Part shown: piece by piece, positions 56,018 to 64,000 of the stretch
Position numbering within the stretch: the first letter of the stretch is position 1
Layout of the letters: every line of letters begins with the position of its first letter
Assembly (NCBI GenBank): GCA_016745035.1
Contig: JADGDE010000002.1
Location: 248,433-312,432 of the forward strand
Length of the DNA: 64,000 bases
Source of the DNA: Thiotrichales bacterium
GTDB lineage: Bacteria > Pseudomonadota > Gammaproteobacteria > Beggiatoales > Beggiatoaceae
Reading direction: 5' to 3'
Translations under genes and position numbers: made by a program
The notes under the pieces: model-generated
Told to the model about the DNA's origin: nothing
What the model saw: only the letters and a program-made list of their open reading frames with translations
The model's database searches: none

Positions 56018-56304
56018 TATTGACTCCTAGAAGTTCATCTTTATTGTCTTTAGAATCGGGTGTGCTATCGCAGTATCTCAACGGTAGTCATTCAAGCATC
56101 AGTACATCTCGGTCGGTGACCATTGTCGCCTTACATAACCTTGTTTATAAACTAAGCGCCTGAAACATTGTGCTAAATTCCAACCGTTTTCTCAATAGTG
56201 CGTCCATACTGTTCACACTAGATCTAGCAAACGGGTGTCATTTTACTGTTTTTTTAGCGATAAGGCTATTTCTATAGATAAAATCCTAAATTTAAGCTAC
56301 GGAT
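56018..56304. other. Intergenic region, 287 bp
   Basis: Separates the large kinase gene from the receiver gene on the same strand; probably holds the promoter of the receiver gene. No repeat element or RNA gene recognised. Confidence 0.4.
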
Positions 56305-59300
56305 TTAATCTAGTTTGACCTCAATTTGATAAATTTGTTGCGCTTGAGCTTTACCTTTAAGATTGACGCTTTCACCAGCGATGATGGGCGGTTTTTTATC
56401 CCAATCTTGGAGTGCTAAATAAACACTCTTAGAAATAATAATTTTATCTTTACTGGCGATATTGGTTAGACGTGAAGCCACGTTTACCGTGTCACCAATC
56501 ACCGTATAGTTCATATAATTGGGCGAACCGACATTGCCGACAATCATATCACCTTTGTTGACACCAATGCCGAGTCCGACCTCGCCATGGTATTTTTGTC
56601 GCCAATTCACTTGAATTTCGGCAAACTCTTGTTGCATTTCCAACGCTGCTTGGATAGCTTTACGGGTTGGGTAGTTGACCGAAAACGGCACACCAAAGCC
56701 AATTAGGAGGCAATCGCCTGCCATATTAAAAATCGTGCCTTCATGGCGATATGCTACCCGCGTGAGCATGGAGAAGAAATCATTGAGTAAAGACACAACT
56801 TCCAAAGGTTGCAAGCTTTCAGATAAAGCGGTAAATCCACGTAAATCCGCAAATAAAACCACAGCATCTTGACGATTGCGCTTATTGGTCAACGCCAATT
56901 CGGCTTTTTCTGGATTAACTAAAATTTTATCGACCAGCGCAGGGGAAATGTAACGCTTGAACATATTGGTTAATTGTTCATGATGCGCTGACTCTAGGGC
57001 TTTGCGTGCTTGTTGATAACGCAGTAACGAGCGCACGCGGGCGAGTAATTCTTCGCGGTTAATCGGTTTGGATAAAAATTCATCTGCGCCGGCTTTAATG
57101 CCCTCGATTCTATCGGACTGCCCTTCAAGCGCGGTAATCAATACCACTGGCATCAACACGCTTTGAGGGTCATTTTTAATCCGTCGACAAACTTCAAAAC
57201 CATCCATCCCCGGCATCATTACGTCTAAAAGTACCATGTCGGGTTGGTTGATCATGATTTTATCTAAGGCATCCAAACCACTGTTAGCGGTAATGACTTG
57301 ATAATTTTCTTCGACTAGATAGTTGCCTATGATCAAGGTTTCATAAGGTTGATCATCAACAATTAAAATTTTCTTTTGCTCTTGAATCCGTAATTCATCA
57401 ACCGTTTGTTCTTGTTCTAATGAAACAACAGGCTGGGTTTCGACCTCTGCTGTTTCCTCATCATCAGATGCAGGGGCATAGCTGAAGCTGTCGGCATTAT
57501 TTTGTTGTAATTTATTTAAAAGTTGCTTAAAGGCATGGTGTGTTTGATCATAAGCCTGTTCGATAGGCTCTAAACATTGTTTTTTATCGCCCAATTCTCC
57601 CGTTTTACTCACCTGTTCCAAATGTTGACAATGGTTTGCCAGCTCACTTGCACCTAGGTTTGCGCTACTGGATTTGAGCGTATGGGCAGCTAGATTGACA
57701 TTATTATGATTCTGAGCATCACAAGCGGAACGCAAATCTTGCATGAGCTGCTCGCTACTTTCCAAGTAAGTTTCAATCAATTCAGACATGATTTCAGGGT
57801 CGTTATCACCGACCAATACTTGCATAGCATTTTCAAAAATAGATACTAATTGTGAATCATTATTTGAAGCATGGTTCGGTTCGTCGTCAGGTTGTGCATT
57901 ATCTGCTGTACTGTCATCCTCTTCTTCCAAATTGACCATTTGCTTCAATACACGGATAACTTGTTGGTATAAGGCTAATGCTTCGTCTAAAGGCGCTTGT
58001 GCTGCACTTAAATCGCCGGCACGTCCTTTGAATTCTAAATCTTTGCACAATTCGCTCAAGCGCTGCGCCCCTAAGCTGCCACTACTTGATTTTAAACTAT
58101 GTGCTGCCCGTTGCATTTGTTCTGGGTTGTTAGCGTCCCAAGCCGTTTGCATTTCTCCGGTCAGTTGTTGACCACCATCAAGATAGGCTTGCACTAATTC
58201 GGTCATAATATCCATATCACCAGCGGTGATTTCATTCATTGCCGCCACAATGTCGTCTTTTAATGCTGGGTCAATACTATTGCTATTAGCTTGGACGTGC
58301 TTATCATCATTCGTCGTCGTAACACTGAGATCTTCAGCATCGTTAGCTTCTTCTGCTGCCGGAGGTTCTATCATCGCCAGTAATTCGGGATTATGCGTTA
58401 CACAACGTTCAAGCCCTTCTTGTAGTGCTTGTTTTTTTACCGGTTTAGAAATGTAATCATCCATGCCCGCTTCGAGACATTTTTCGCGATAACCTTGCAT
58501 CGCATGAGCCGTCATGGCGATGATATAGGGGCGTTCTTTAGCATCAGGATAACGTTTATGAATTTCCTTGGTTGCTTGCATCCCATCCATCACCGGCATT
58601 TGCACGTCCATGAAAATGGCATGGTAGCTATTTTGTTCTAACAAGCTCAGTGCCTCAGCCCCATGATTGGCAATATCAACGCTAAAACCCAGTTTGCTTA
58701 ACAACAATGCAGCCACTTTTTGATTGGTTTTATTATCTTCAACTAATAATAAATTCAATTCCTTGGGCAAACTCACATTGGATTGTATACGTTTTTCTTT
58801 TGAAAGCACATTCACCGAATTGGTTGAGAAAATTTTATCTAAACCTTTAAATAAGGCATGTAATTTCAATGGCTTAACTAAGTGGGCTATCAAGATATTT
58901 TCATCCGCTTCCCGTAAGCGATAACCTAGCTGACTGAGTAATGCCACGGGGGTTTGATGTAAATGTTTCACTGTTTTTGCAAACTCAATCCCCTCGATAT
59001 GACTATCCAACATTTGATCACAGATTAATAAATCCACGGGGGTTTGTGGAGATTGGATATAATCCAAGGTTTCTTCTGTGGTATTGAAACTCGTGACTTG
59101 GCAGCCTAAAAAGTTTAATTGTGCTTTGAGGGAATGATGCGTGCCTGCGTGAGGACATAAAATGACAATTTGTTTTTGTTGCCACACATCGGGGCTGCGC
59201 CAAGCAAAATTGGTACTATTGGGTTCTGCCTTAGGTACAACAATGGTGAATTTGAAAATAGCTCCGGTCTCGTTACCGGTATTTTTTTCTAGCCAAATGC

Positions 59301-60798
59301 CACCGCCCATTAACTGACACAATTGCTTACTAATGACCAAACCTAAGCCTGTGCCACCATAACGTCGGGTGCTGGATGAATCAATTTGGCTAAAGGACTT
59401 AAATAAACGTTCGGCATCTTCGGCACTGATACCAATGCCACTGTCTTGAACACAAAATTCTAGCTGTAACTGTTGTTTTGCTAAACTTTGCATTTTTATT
59501 GATAAGCTAACTTGCCCAACATCAGTAAATTTCACCGCATTATTGAGTAAATTAATTAAAATTTGCCGCAGACGAATAATATCGCCAATGACTTCTGGTA
59601 TATCTTGCGGTTCAAAATTAACCACCAATTCTAAATTTTTCTCCACCACTTTTGGCGTAATAATATCTAACGCAGATTCAACACAGTCACGAATGCTAAA
59701 GACATCATGTGCCAACTCTAATTTATCCGCATCAATTTTAGAAAAATCTAAAATGTCGTTAATTAAACGGATTAGAGAATCGCCACTGGTACGTGCTGTA
59801 CGGAGCATATCTAATTGTTCATCACTCAATTTGGTGTCAAACAACATGTCGATCATACCGATAACCCCGTTCATCGGTGTGCGAATTTCATGACTCATAT
59901 TGGCGAGGAAAGCACTTTTAGCGCGCGCAGCAACCACAGCCGCATCTTTAGCGGCTTTAAGATCGGTGATGGTATATTGCAGACGCTCATTGGTATTGGA
60001 GAGGTCTTTGGTACGAGCGCTGACTAAAGATTCGAGTTGATCACGATGATCTTTGAGCTGTTGATCCCGTTGTTCTACGCGGGTCAACATTTGATTAAAG
60101 GTGGTGACTAACTCGCCTAATTCATCATTATTAAAGCGTTTAGCCCGCAGTGAATAATCATTATGGGCGCGGACTTGGTTAGCAACATGAATTAATTGAC
60201 TTAAGGGATGAGAAATCACCCGTTGCAGGCGTTTGGCAATCAAAAAACCAATAAAACTACTGATAACAAAAACCAGTAAACTGAAGATAAGAAAGTTCTT
60301 TAACAGGATAATCAAAGGCGTGGTACGCGCTTGTATATATAAAATCCCGTGAATTTTATTTTTCTTATCGGTTAAATTATGAAATTCATAAACGTAAGGT
60401 GCGGTCAAATCATGGTTATCTGCCATTAACGCTTGCGCTTTTTCAGGATTAAAAAAACTCGTTTCAGCTTGGCTATCGACTCTGACATAACGACTGAGTT
60501 CTTTGCCCTTGGCATCATAAACCGCAGCAGAAATGACATTCGGCTCAATCTCTAAACTGCTTAATTGTTTAGAAATTTGTTCTGTGTCTTTGAAACGAAT
60601 CGCAACCTGGGTGTGAAAAGCAATACTTTTTGCGTGAATTTTGAGGGCGGTGAGTTTTTCATCACGAAGATTATGCGCCTGATTGAAGGCAAAAAAGGCG
60701 GAGGCAAGCAAGAGAGAGAACATATTGATCACCATCATCATGATGATCAGTTTGTTTTTGATGCGTGTATCAGCAAAGCGTTGGCGGATACTCATCAA
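56305..60798 (-). CDS. Giant hybrid histidine kinase with two HPt domains and a C-terminal class III cyclase
   Basis: 1497 aa. Order: TM1 (17-38), periplasmic segment (40-160), TM2 (165-188), HAMP (190-243), coiled coil, HisKA (His303 in SHEIRTP), HATPase_c (about 405-520), degenerate receiver (545-655), receiver (683-800, Asp731), HPt (845-915, His900), HPt (985-1060, His1039), receiver (1143-1260, Asp1192), cyclase (about 1308-1495). Cyclase metal Asp1318 and Asp1362 are present; the residue aligned with the adenine-selecting Lys is Asn (IFNMAGD). A whole phosphorelay plus nucleotide output in one chain. Start overlaps the stop of the YfiR-like gene. Confidence 0.93.
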   Translation of the reverse strand: MMSIRQRFADTRIKNKLIIMMMVINMFSLLLASAFFAFNQAHNLRDEKLTALKIHAKSIAFHTQVAIRFKDTEQISKQLSSLEIEPNVISAAVYDAKGKELSRYVRVDSQAETSFFNPEKAQALMADNHDLTAPYVYEFHNLTDKKNKIHGILYIQARTTPLIILLKNFLIFSLLVFVISSFIGFLIAKRLQRVISHPLSQLIHVANQVRAHNDYSLRAKRFNNDELGELVTTFNQMLTRVEQRDQQLKDHRDQLESLVSARTKDLSNTNERLQYTITDLKAAKDAAVVAARAKSAFLANMSHEIRTPMNGVIGMIDMLFDTKLSDEQLDMLRTARTSGDSLIRLINDILDFSKIDADKLELAHDVFSIRDCVESALDIITPKVVEKNLELVVNFEPQDIPEVIGDIIRLRQILINLLNNAVKFTDVGQVSLSIKMQSLAKQQLQLEFCVQDSGIGISAEDAERLFKSFSQIDSSSTRRYGGTGLGLVISKQLCQLMGGGIWLEKNTGNETGAIFKFTIVVPKAEPNSTNFAWRSPDVWQQKQIVILCPHAGTHHSLKAQLNFLGCQVTSFNTTEETLDYIQSPQTPVDLLICDQMLDSHIEGIEFAKTVKHLHQTPVALLSQLGYRLREADENILIAHLVKPLKLHALFKGLDKIFSTNSVNVLSKEKRIQSNVSLPKELNLLLVEDNKTNQKVAALLLSKLGFSVDIANHGAEALSLLEQNSYHAIFMDVQMPVMDGMQATKEIHKRYPDAKERPYIIAMTAHAMQGYREKCLEAGMDDYISKPVKKQALQEGLERCVTHNPELLAMIEPPAAEEANDAEDLSVTTTNDDKHVQANSNSIDPALKDDIVAAMNEITAGDMDIMTELVQAYLDGGQQLTGEMQTAWDANNPEQMQRAAHSLKSSSGSLGAQRLSELCKDLEFKGRAGDLSAAQAPLDEALALYQQVIRVLKQMVNLEEEDDSTADNAQPDDEPNHASNNDSQLVSIFENAMQVLVGDNDPEIMSELIETYLESSEQLMQDLRSACDAQNHNNVNLAAHTLKSSSANLGASELANHCQHLEQVSKTGELGDKKQCLEPIEQAYDQTHHAFKQLLNKLQQNNADSFSYAPASDDEETAEVETQPVVSLEQEQTVDELRIQEQKKILIVDDQPYETLIIGNYLVEENYQVITANSGLDALDKIMINQPDMVLLDVMMPGMDGFEVCRRIKNDPQSVLMPVVLITALEGQSDRIEGIKAGADEFLSKPINREELLARVRSLLRYQQARKALESAHHEQLTNMFKRYISPALVDKILVNPEKAELALTNKRNRQDAVVLFADLRGFTALSESLQPLEVVSLLNDFFSMLTRVAYRHEGTIFNMAGDCLLIGFGVPFSVNYPTRKAIQAALEMQQEFAEIQVNWRQKYHGEVGLGIGVNKGDMIVGNVGSPNYMNYTVIGDTVNVASRLTNIASKDKIIISKSVYLALQDWDKKPPIIAGESVNLKGKAQAQQIYQIEVKLD

Positions 60799-61412
60799 GG
60801 TGCTCCGCAGTGACTATCTTTACTTAAATCAACCAACTCAAGTAGGGCACTTGCGACCCCCACTTTAGCTTGTTCAAGACGAGGATATTGCATATGTAAA
60901 TTAATTCGATCACCAATAGATACTTCAAATTGCACCATGCCACAATATTCGGTGAAATCCTCCATATCAGACACGGTTAAAACAGCATGGTTGCTTAATA
61001 CATTTAATAGATCTTTCATATCGACTAAGTCTTGTATGTCATCGTGTATAAATAAAATGTGACATGAACTGGCTTGTTCTAGCACTTGCTGATCTTTATC
61101 GAGTAGTTTTTTCGCCAATGCACTCTCAAATTCGACAATTTCTAACGGATGTCCATCTTCGGTGTTCACCTCGGAATCTACGGTGGTGTGTAAGGCAACA
61201 AGCAGAGCCTCATGTCCGCCGAGAACACAGATATTAAAAGGACTATCATCGCCAAGACGTTCCTCAGGCCAGGTCATAAATGAGCTGAAATTATAGAGAA
61301 ACACTGCCTCAAGCTCTTCAAGCGTCGCCGCAGGCGTTGCACTGATTAGCCCGCCATGCAATGAAATGCAAAATAGCAAGAACAGCTTGTAAAAATGTTT
61401 AAGTTTTTTCAT
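60795..61412 (-). CDS. YfiR-like periplasmic protein (DUF4154)
   Basis: 205 aa. Signal peptide (about 1-25: [15 protein letters not shown]), then the DUF4154/YfiR pattern: [58 protein letters not shown]. In Pseudomonas YfiR is a periplasmic inhibitor of a membrane c-di-GMP cyclase. Here it is translationally coupled (4-bp overlap) to the giant kinase, whose 120-residue periplasmic segment is the natural partner. It probably controls that kinase's activity in response to envelope or redox state. Confidence 0.88.
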   Translation of the reverse strand: MKKLKHFYKLFLLFCISLHGGLISATPAATLEELEAVFLYNFSSFMTWPEERLGDDSPFNICVLGGHEALLVALHTTVDSEVNTEDGHPLEIVEFESALAKKLLDKDQQVLEQASSCHILFIHDDIQDLVDMKDLLNVLSNHAVLTVSDMEDFTEYCGMVQFEVSIGDRINLHMQYPRLEQAKVGVASALLELVDLSKDSHCGAP

Positions 61413-61785
61413 AAAAAATGTAAAAATTATGCAACACAGATTTTAATGTTTAGTATCTGAGTTACAGTCAATCACTAAATCATTACGCATGGGACTGCAT
61501 ATCTAAAGCCCATAATGTAATACCGCAGTTATGGTTGTTCATAAATATTAAGATTCCAAACCAAAGTGGATCTATGCTGTTGCAATCAATAGCGCCCGTT
61601 AGCACAAGGATAAAACCAATCATTGCCTTGTTTATCGTTCATGATTCAAGCACGCTATATTGCCCTAAAACTGCTTGGGCGGTATGTTAGCATTTGTCTG
61701 TGTGCAAATCACCTGTAATTTTATAAAATTCTGTGTTTAACAGGGCATTGTTACACAATAATAGCCTAGGCATGACAGCAAGTTA
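61413..61785. other. Intergenic region, 373 bp
   Basis: Between cysQ and the YfiR-like gene, both on the minus strand. Expected to hold the promoter of the signalling operon. No ORF, RNA gene or copy of the repeat family seen. Confidence 0.4.
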
Positions 61786-62616
61786 TCAAACTTGTGAGGC
61801 TAAATACGCCTCAAGACAGCTTAACCAATCTGGGTGCGTTTGACTAAAAGTCAAAAAATAAGGATTAAGTAAACTATCTTTGCCATTATAAGGTAAACGT
61901 TCACGGGCTAAATTGGTCAACTGCCCACCTGCTTCCTCGACCACACATTGCGCCGCTGCCGTATCCCATTCCGATGTCAGTCCCAAACGCGGGTATAAAT
62001 CAGCTTTACCCTCAGCCACCAGACACATTTTCAAAGAGCTGCCGATACTCATGCGTTTAATATCGCCAAGGCAAGACATAAAGTCTTCTAAAGCCCCAGA
62101 ACCATGAGAGCGACTGCCGGCAATGCTTAACTGCCCCGATTGCCACGGACGCACTTGGATTTTCTCCGCCTCAGCATTGGCTGTTGCGCGTTTATATGCC
62201 CCTGTACCTGAGGCGGCATAATACACCACACCCGTAACAGGTACTAATACCACACCAATCACCGGAAAGCCCTGATGGATGAGCGCAATATTAACGGTAA
62301 ACTCATCATTGCGTTTAATAAACTCTTTGGTGCCATCGAGCGGATCTATCAACCAATACGTTTGCCATTGTTGCCGCTCACTATAAGGAATATCTGCCGC
62401 TTCTTCAGACAAAATAGGAATATCTGCTGTGAGTTCAGCTAATGCCTGACAAATAATTTCGTGCGAAGCCTTATCTGCCCGCGTGAGAGGAGAATCATCA
62501 CCTTTGGTTTCCACAGCAAAATCATCACTGTGATAAACAGCCAAAATGGCATCGGCTGCTTGCTCAGCAATTGTCACTAATGCAGGTAATAAACGCGCAT
62601 AATCAGCTGTATTCAA
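61786..62616 (-). CDS. cysQ: 3'(2'),5'-bisphosphate nucleotidase CysQ
   Basis: 276 aa, start TTG at 62616 with GAGGA about 8 bp upstream. Inositol-monophosphatase superfamily: GDDSPLTRADKASHE, LSEEAADIPY, metal site WLIDPLDGTKEFI and EWDTAAAQCVVEEAGG. Hydrolyses PAP and PAPS, limiting build-up from sulfate assimilation. Single gene; a repeat copy ends 28 bp from the start codon on the promoter side. Confidence 0.95.
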   Translation of the reverse strand: MNTADYARLLPALVTIAEQAADAILAVYHSDDFAVETKGDDSPLTRADKASHEIICQALAELTADIPILSEEAADIPYSERQQWQTYWLIDPLDGTKEFIKRNDEFTVNIALIHQGFPVIGVVLVPVTGVVYYAASGTGAYKRATANAEAEKIQVRPWQSGQLSIAGSRSHGSGALEDFMSCLGDIKRMSIGSSLKMCLVAEGKADLYPRLGLTSEWDTAAAQCVVEEAGGQLTNLARERLPYNGKDSLLNPYFLTFSQTHPDWLSCLEAYLASQV

Positions 62617-62643
62617 AATCGATCCTCAACTCAATGATATTTA

Positions 62644-62774
62644 CTGATATTACGCAAAAGCTTTCTTTTTGCCCCAAAAGGCAAAAAAACCGCCATTACT
62701 GCACGGCTGAATACCACTATGCAGGTGGAAAATCCGCCTATGGTGGCAAAAACTGTGTTAGTGCGTAACATCAG
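62644..62774. repeat. MITE-like inverted-repeat element, full form (copy L)
   Basis: 131 bp: CTGATATTACGCA ... TGCGTAACATCAG (one mismatch), hairpin CTTTTTGCCCC-AAAAGGCAAAAA, CCGCCATTACTGCACGG. Flanked by ATATTTA (62637-62643) and ATATTTG (62775-62781), six of seven matching. Between cysQ and copy M. Confidence 0.88.
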
Positions 62775-62910
62775 ATATTTGCAAAAAACAGAACTCATAT
62801 TCTAGCATTAAATCAGCATATATTTTTATCTCATTGTGCAAAAACCAGAGAGCAAAACTCCAGCTATCATAGTGAATTGAACGCGCTTACGTTACAATAG
62901 CAACGCTAAA

Positions 62911-63040
62911 CGGATGTTACGCATTAAGCCTGTTTTGCCACAATAAGGGGCTTTTCATCTGCTCTATGGTATTTAGCTGTGAAGTAATGGCTTCTTTCTG
63001 TGCTTTAAAGGCACAGAAAGAAGCCTTGGCGTAACATCCG
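62911..63040. repeat. MITE-like inverted-repeat element, long form (copy M)
   Basis: 130 bp, ends CGGATGTTACGCA and GGCGTAACATCCG, a variant with CGG instead of CTG at both tips. The central hairpin is CTTTCTGTGCCTTT-like (CTTCTTTCTGTGC/GCACAGAAAGAAG, 62991-63024). It lies 49 bp before aceE, opposite in orientation to copy L. Confidence 0.88.
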
Positions 63041-63053
63041 TAGGCAAGTTTTA

Positions 63054-63071
63054 CGCCCTAATGGTAGGGCG
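63054..63071 (+). promoter_or_regulatory. Hairpin in the aceE leader
   Basis: CGCCCTA-ATGG-TAGGGCG, a perfect 7-bp stem ending 17 bp before the aceE ATG. It could mask or position the ribosome-binding site, which is otherwise weak; function unknown. Confidence 0.45.
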
Positions 63072-63088
63072 CGATAAATGGATAACGT

Positions 63089-64000
63089 ATGGATATAGAA
63101 AATCAAACAACGGATGTCGATCCGATTGAAACCCAAGAATGGCTGGATGCCTTAGCATCAGTTATTTCCCACGAAGGCGGCGAGCGCGCACATTACCTGC
63201 TAGAACGCCTTATCGACCAAACACGGCGCTCTGGGGTACATTTTCCTCACAGCCAAAACACCGCTTACCTCAACACCATTCCTGTTCAGCAACAAGAACC
63301 CTCGCCTGGAGATTTGGACAAAGAATGGCGTATTCGCTCTTGGATTCGTTGGAATGCCTTGGCCATGGTGGTACAAGCCAACCGTAAAAGCAGCGAATTA
63401 GGCGGGCATATCGCCTCGTTTGCCTCTTCGGCGACCCTTTATGACATCGGCTTTAACCACTTTTTCCACGCTCCCAGCCACGACCACGGCGGCGACTTGG
63501 TCTTCTTCCAAGGTCATTCCGCCCCCGGTATTTACGCCCGTGCTTTTCTCGAAGGCCGTATCACCGAAGAGCAAATGAATAACTTCCGCCAAGAAGTCGA
63601 AAACGATGGTTTGTCCTCTTACCCTCATCCGTGGTTAATGCCGGACTTTTGGCAATTCCCCACCGTCTCGATGGGGCTAGGGCCGATTATGGCAATTTAC
63701 CAAGCGCGGTTTATGAAATACCTCTACCACCGCCAATTGGCAGAAACCTCGCAGCGTAAAGTCTGGGTGTTTGCAGGTGACGGTGAAATGGACGAGCCAG
63801 AATCACTCGGCGCTATCAGCCTTGCCGGACGCGAAAAACTCGATAACCTGATTTTCGTGGTCAACTGTAACTTACAACGCCTCGATGGACCCGTGCGTGG
63901 CAATGGCAAAATTGTCCAAGAACTTGAAGGCAGCTTCCGAGGCGCAGGCTGGAATGTGATTAAAGTGGTTTGGGGTTCTTATTGGGATCCTTTGCTTGCC
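63089..64000 (+). CDS. aceE: Pyruvate dehydrogenase E1 component (5' part)
   Basis: 304 codons are present and the gene runs off the window end. ThDP-dependent homodimeric E1, decarboxylating pyruvate and acetylating the lipoyl group of E2. Visible: [30 protein letters not shown] at the N-terminus, [20 protein letters not shown], and the ThDP/Mg motif [14 protein letters not shown] followed about 25 residues on by [11 protein letters not shown]. The start at 63089 is the first ATG in frame. aceF and lpd should follow outside the window. Confidence 0.96.
   Translation, partial: MDIENQTTDVDPIETQEWLDALASVISHEGGERAHYLLERLIDQTRRSGVHFPHSQNTAYLNTIPVQQQEPSPGDLDKEWRIRSWIRWNALAMVVQANRKSSELGGHIASFASSATLYDIGFNHFFHAPSHDHGGDLVFFQGHSAPGIYARAFLEGRITEEQMNNFRQEVENDGLSSYPHPWLMPDFWQFPTVSMGLGPIMAIYQARFMKYLYHRQLAETSQRKVWVFAGDGEMDEPESLGAISLAGREKLDNLIFVVNCNLQRLDGPVRGNGKIVQELEGSFRGAGWNVIKVVWGSYWDPLLA

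Overview
The window looks like a chromosomal segment of a gammaproteobacterium of moderate G+C. The housekeeping set (rpiA, ppk1, cysS, trmL, anmK, mlaFED, alr, argA, thiC, leuB, dapD, cysQ, aceE), the DUF3683-type FAD/Fe-S oxidoreductase and the large multi-domain histidine kinases and class III cyclases suggest Thiotrichales or a similar sulfur-oxidising or filamentous lineage. That placement is inference. No rRNA, tRNA, CRISPR array, prophage or transposase gene was seen.

Layout. 0-3.5 kb: an orphan hybrid histidine kinase and an rpiA-yqhA pair. 3.7-11.6 kb: a secreted 12-repeat NHL protein convergent with ppk1, then a membrane-anchored STAND NTPase. 11.6-16.3 kb: a TatD-linked radical SAM protein, then a four-gene SDR-DoxX/DUF2269/DCC/DUF4166 operon next to a GbsR-type regulator; two matching palindromes (ATTTCT-N8-AGAAAT) lie upstream of the operon and of the regulator. 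16.6-24 kb: a co-directional run cysS, PilZ protein, small secreted protein, trypsin-like protease, trmL, PqiA-like protein, a hypothetical, an SseB-like protein, anmK. 24.4-28.6 kb: a NACHT NTPase with an AT-rich membrane C-terminus, and an orphan MFP adaptor. 28.9-35.8 kb: a Na/Pi symporter-like protein, mlaFED, alr-argA. 36-38.6 kb: integron gene cassettes without an integrase (two clear attC sites), one cassette gene split by a 274-bp structured insertion. 38.9-46.4 kb: thiC, leuB, two integral-membrane (GT-C-like) proteins with a decayed leuB 5' copy between them, dapD. 46.5-54 kb: DUF1566 protein, M48 peptidase plus DUF898 pair, large FAD/Fe-S protein. 54-61.4 kb: a signalling locus (YfiR-like protein, 1497-aa hybrid kinase with two HPt domains and a cyclase, stand-alone receiver, HisKA-REC-cyclase). 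61.8-64 kb: cysQ and the 5' part of aceE.

The most striking non-coding feature is a family of short inverted-repeat elements (MITE-like, full form 132 bp, ends CTGATGTTACGCA/TGCGTAACATCAG). About fifteen full, short, decayed or nested copies lie in intergenic gaps throughout the window, several within 50 bp of start codons. Some have 7-8 bp flanking direct repeats and one is interrupted by a second small element. Together with the cassette cluster and its structured insert, this shows a genome actively reshaped by non-autonomous mobile DNA.
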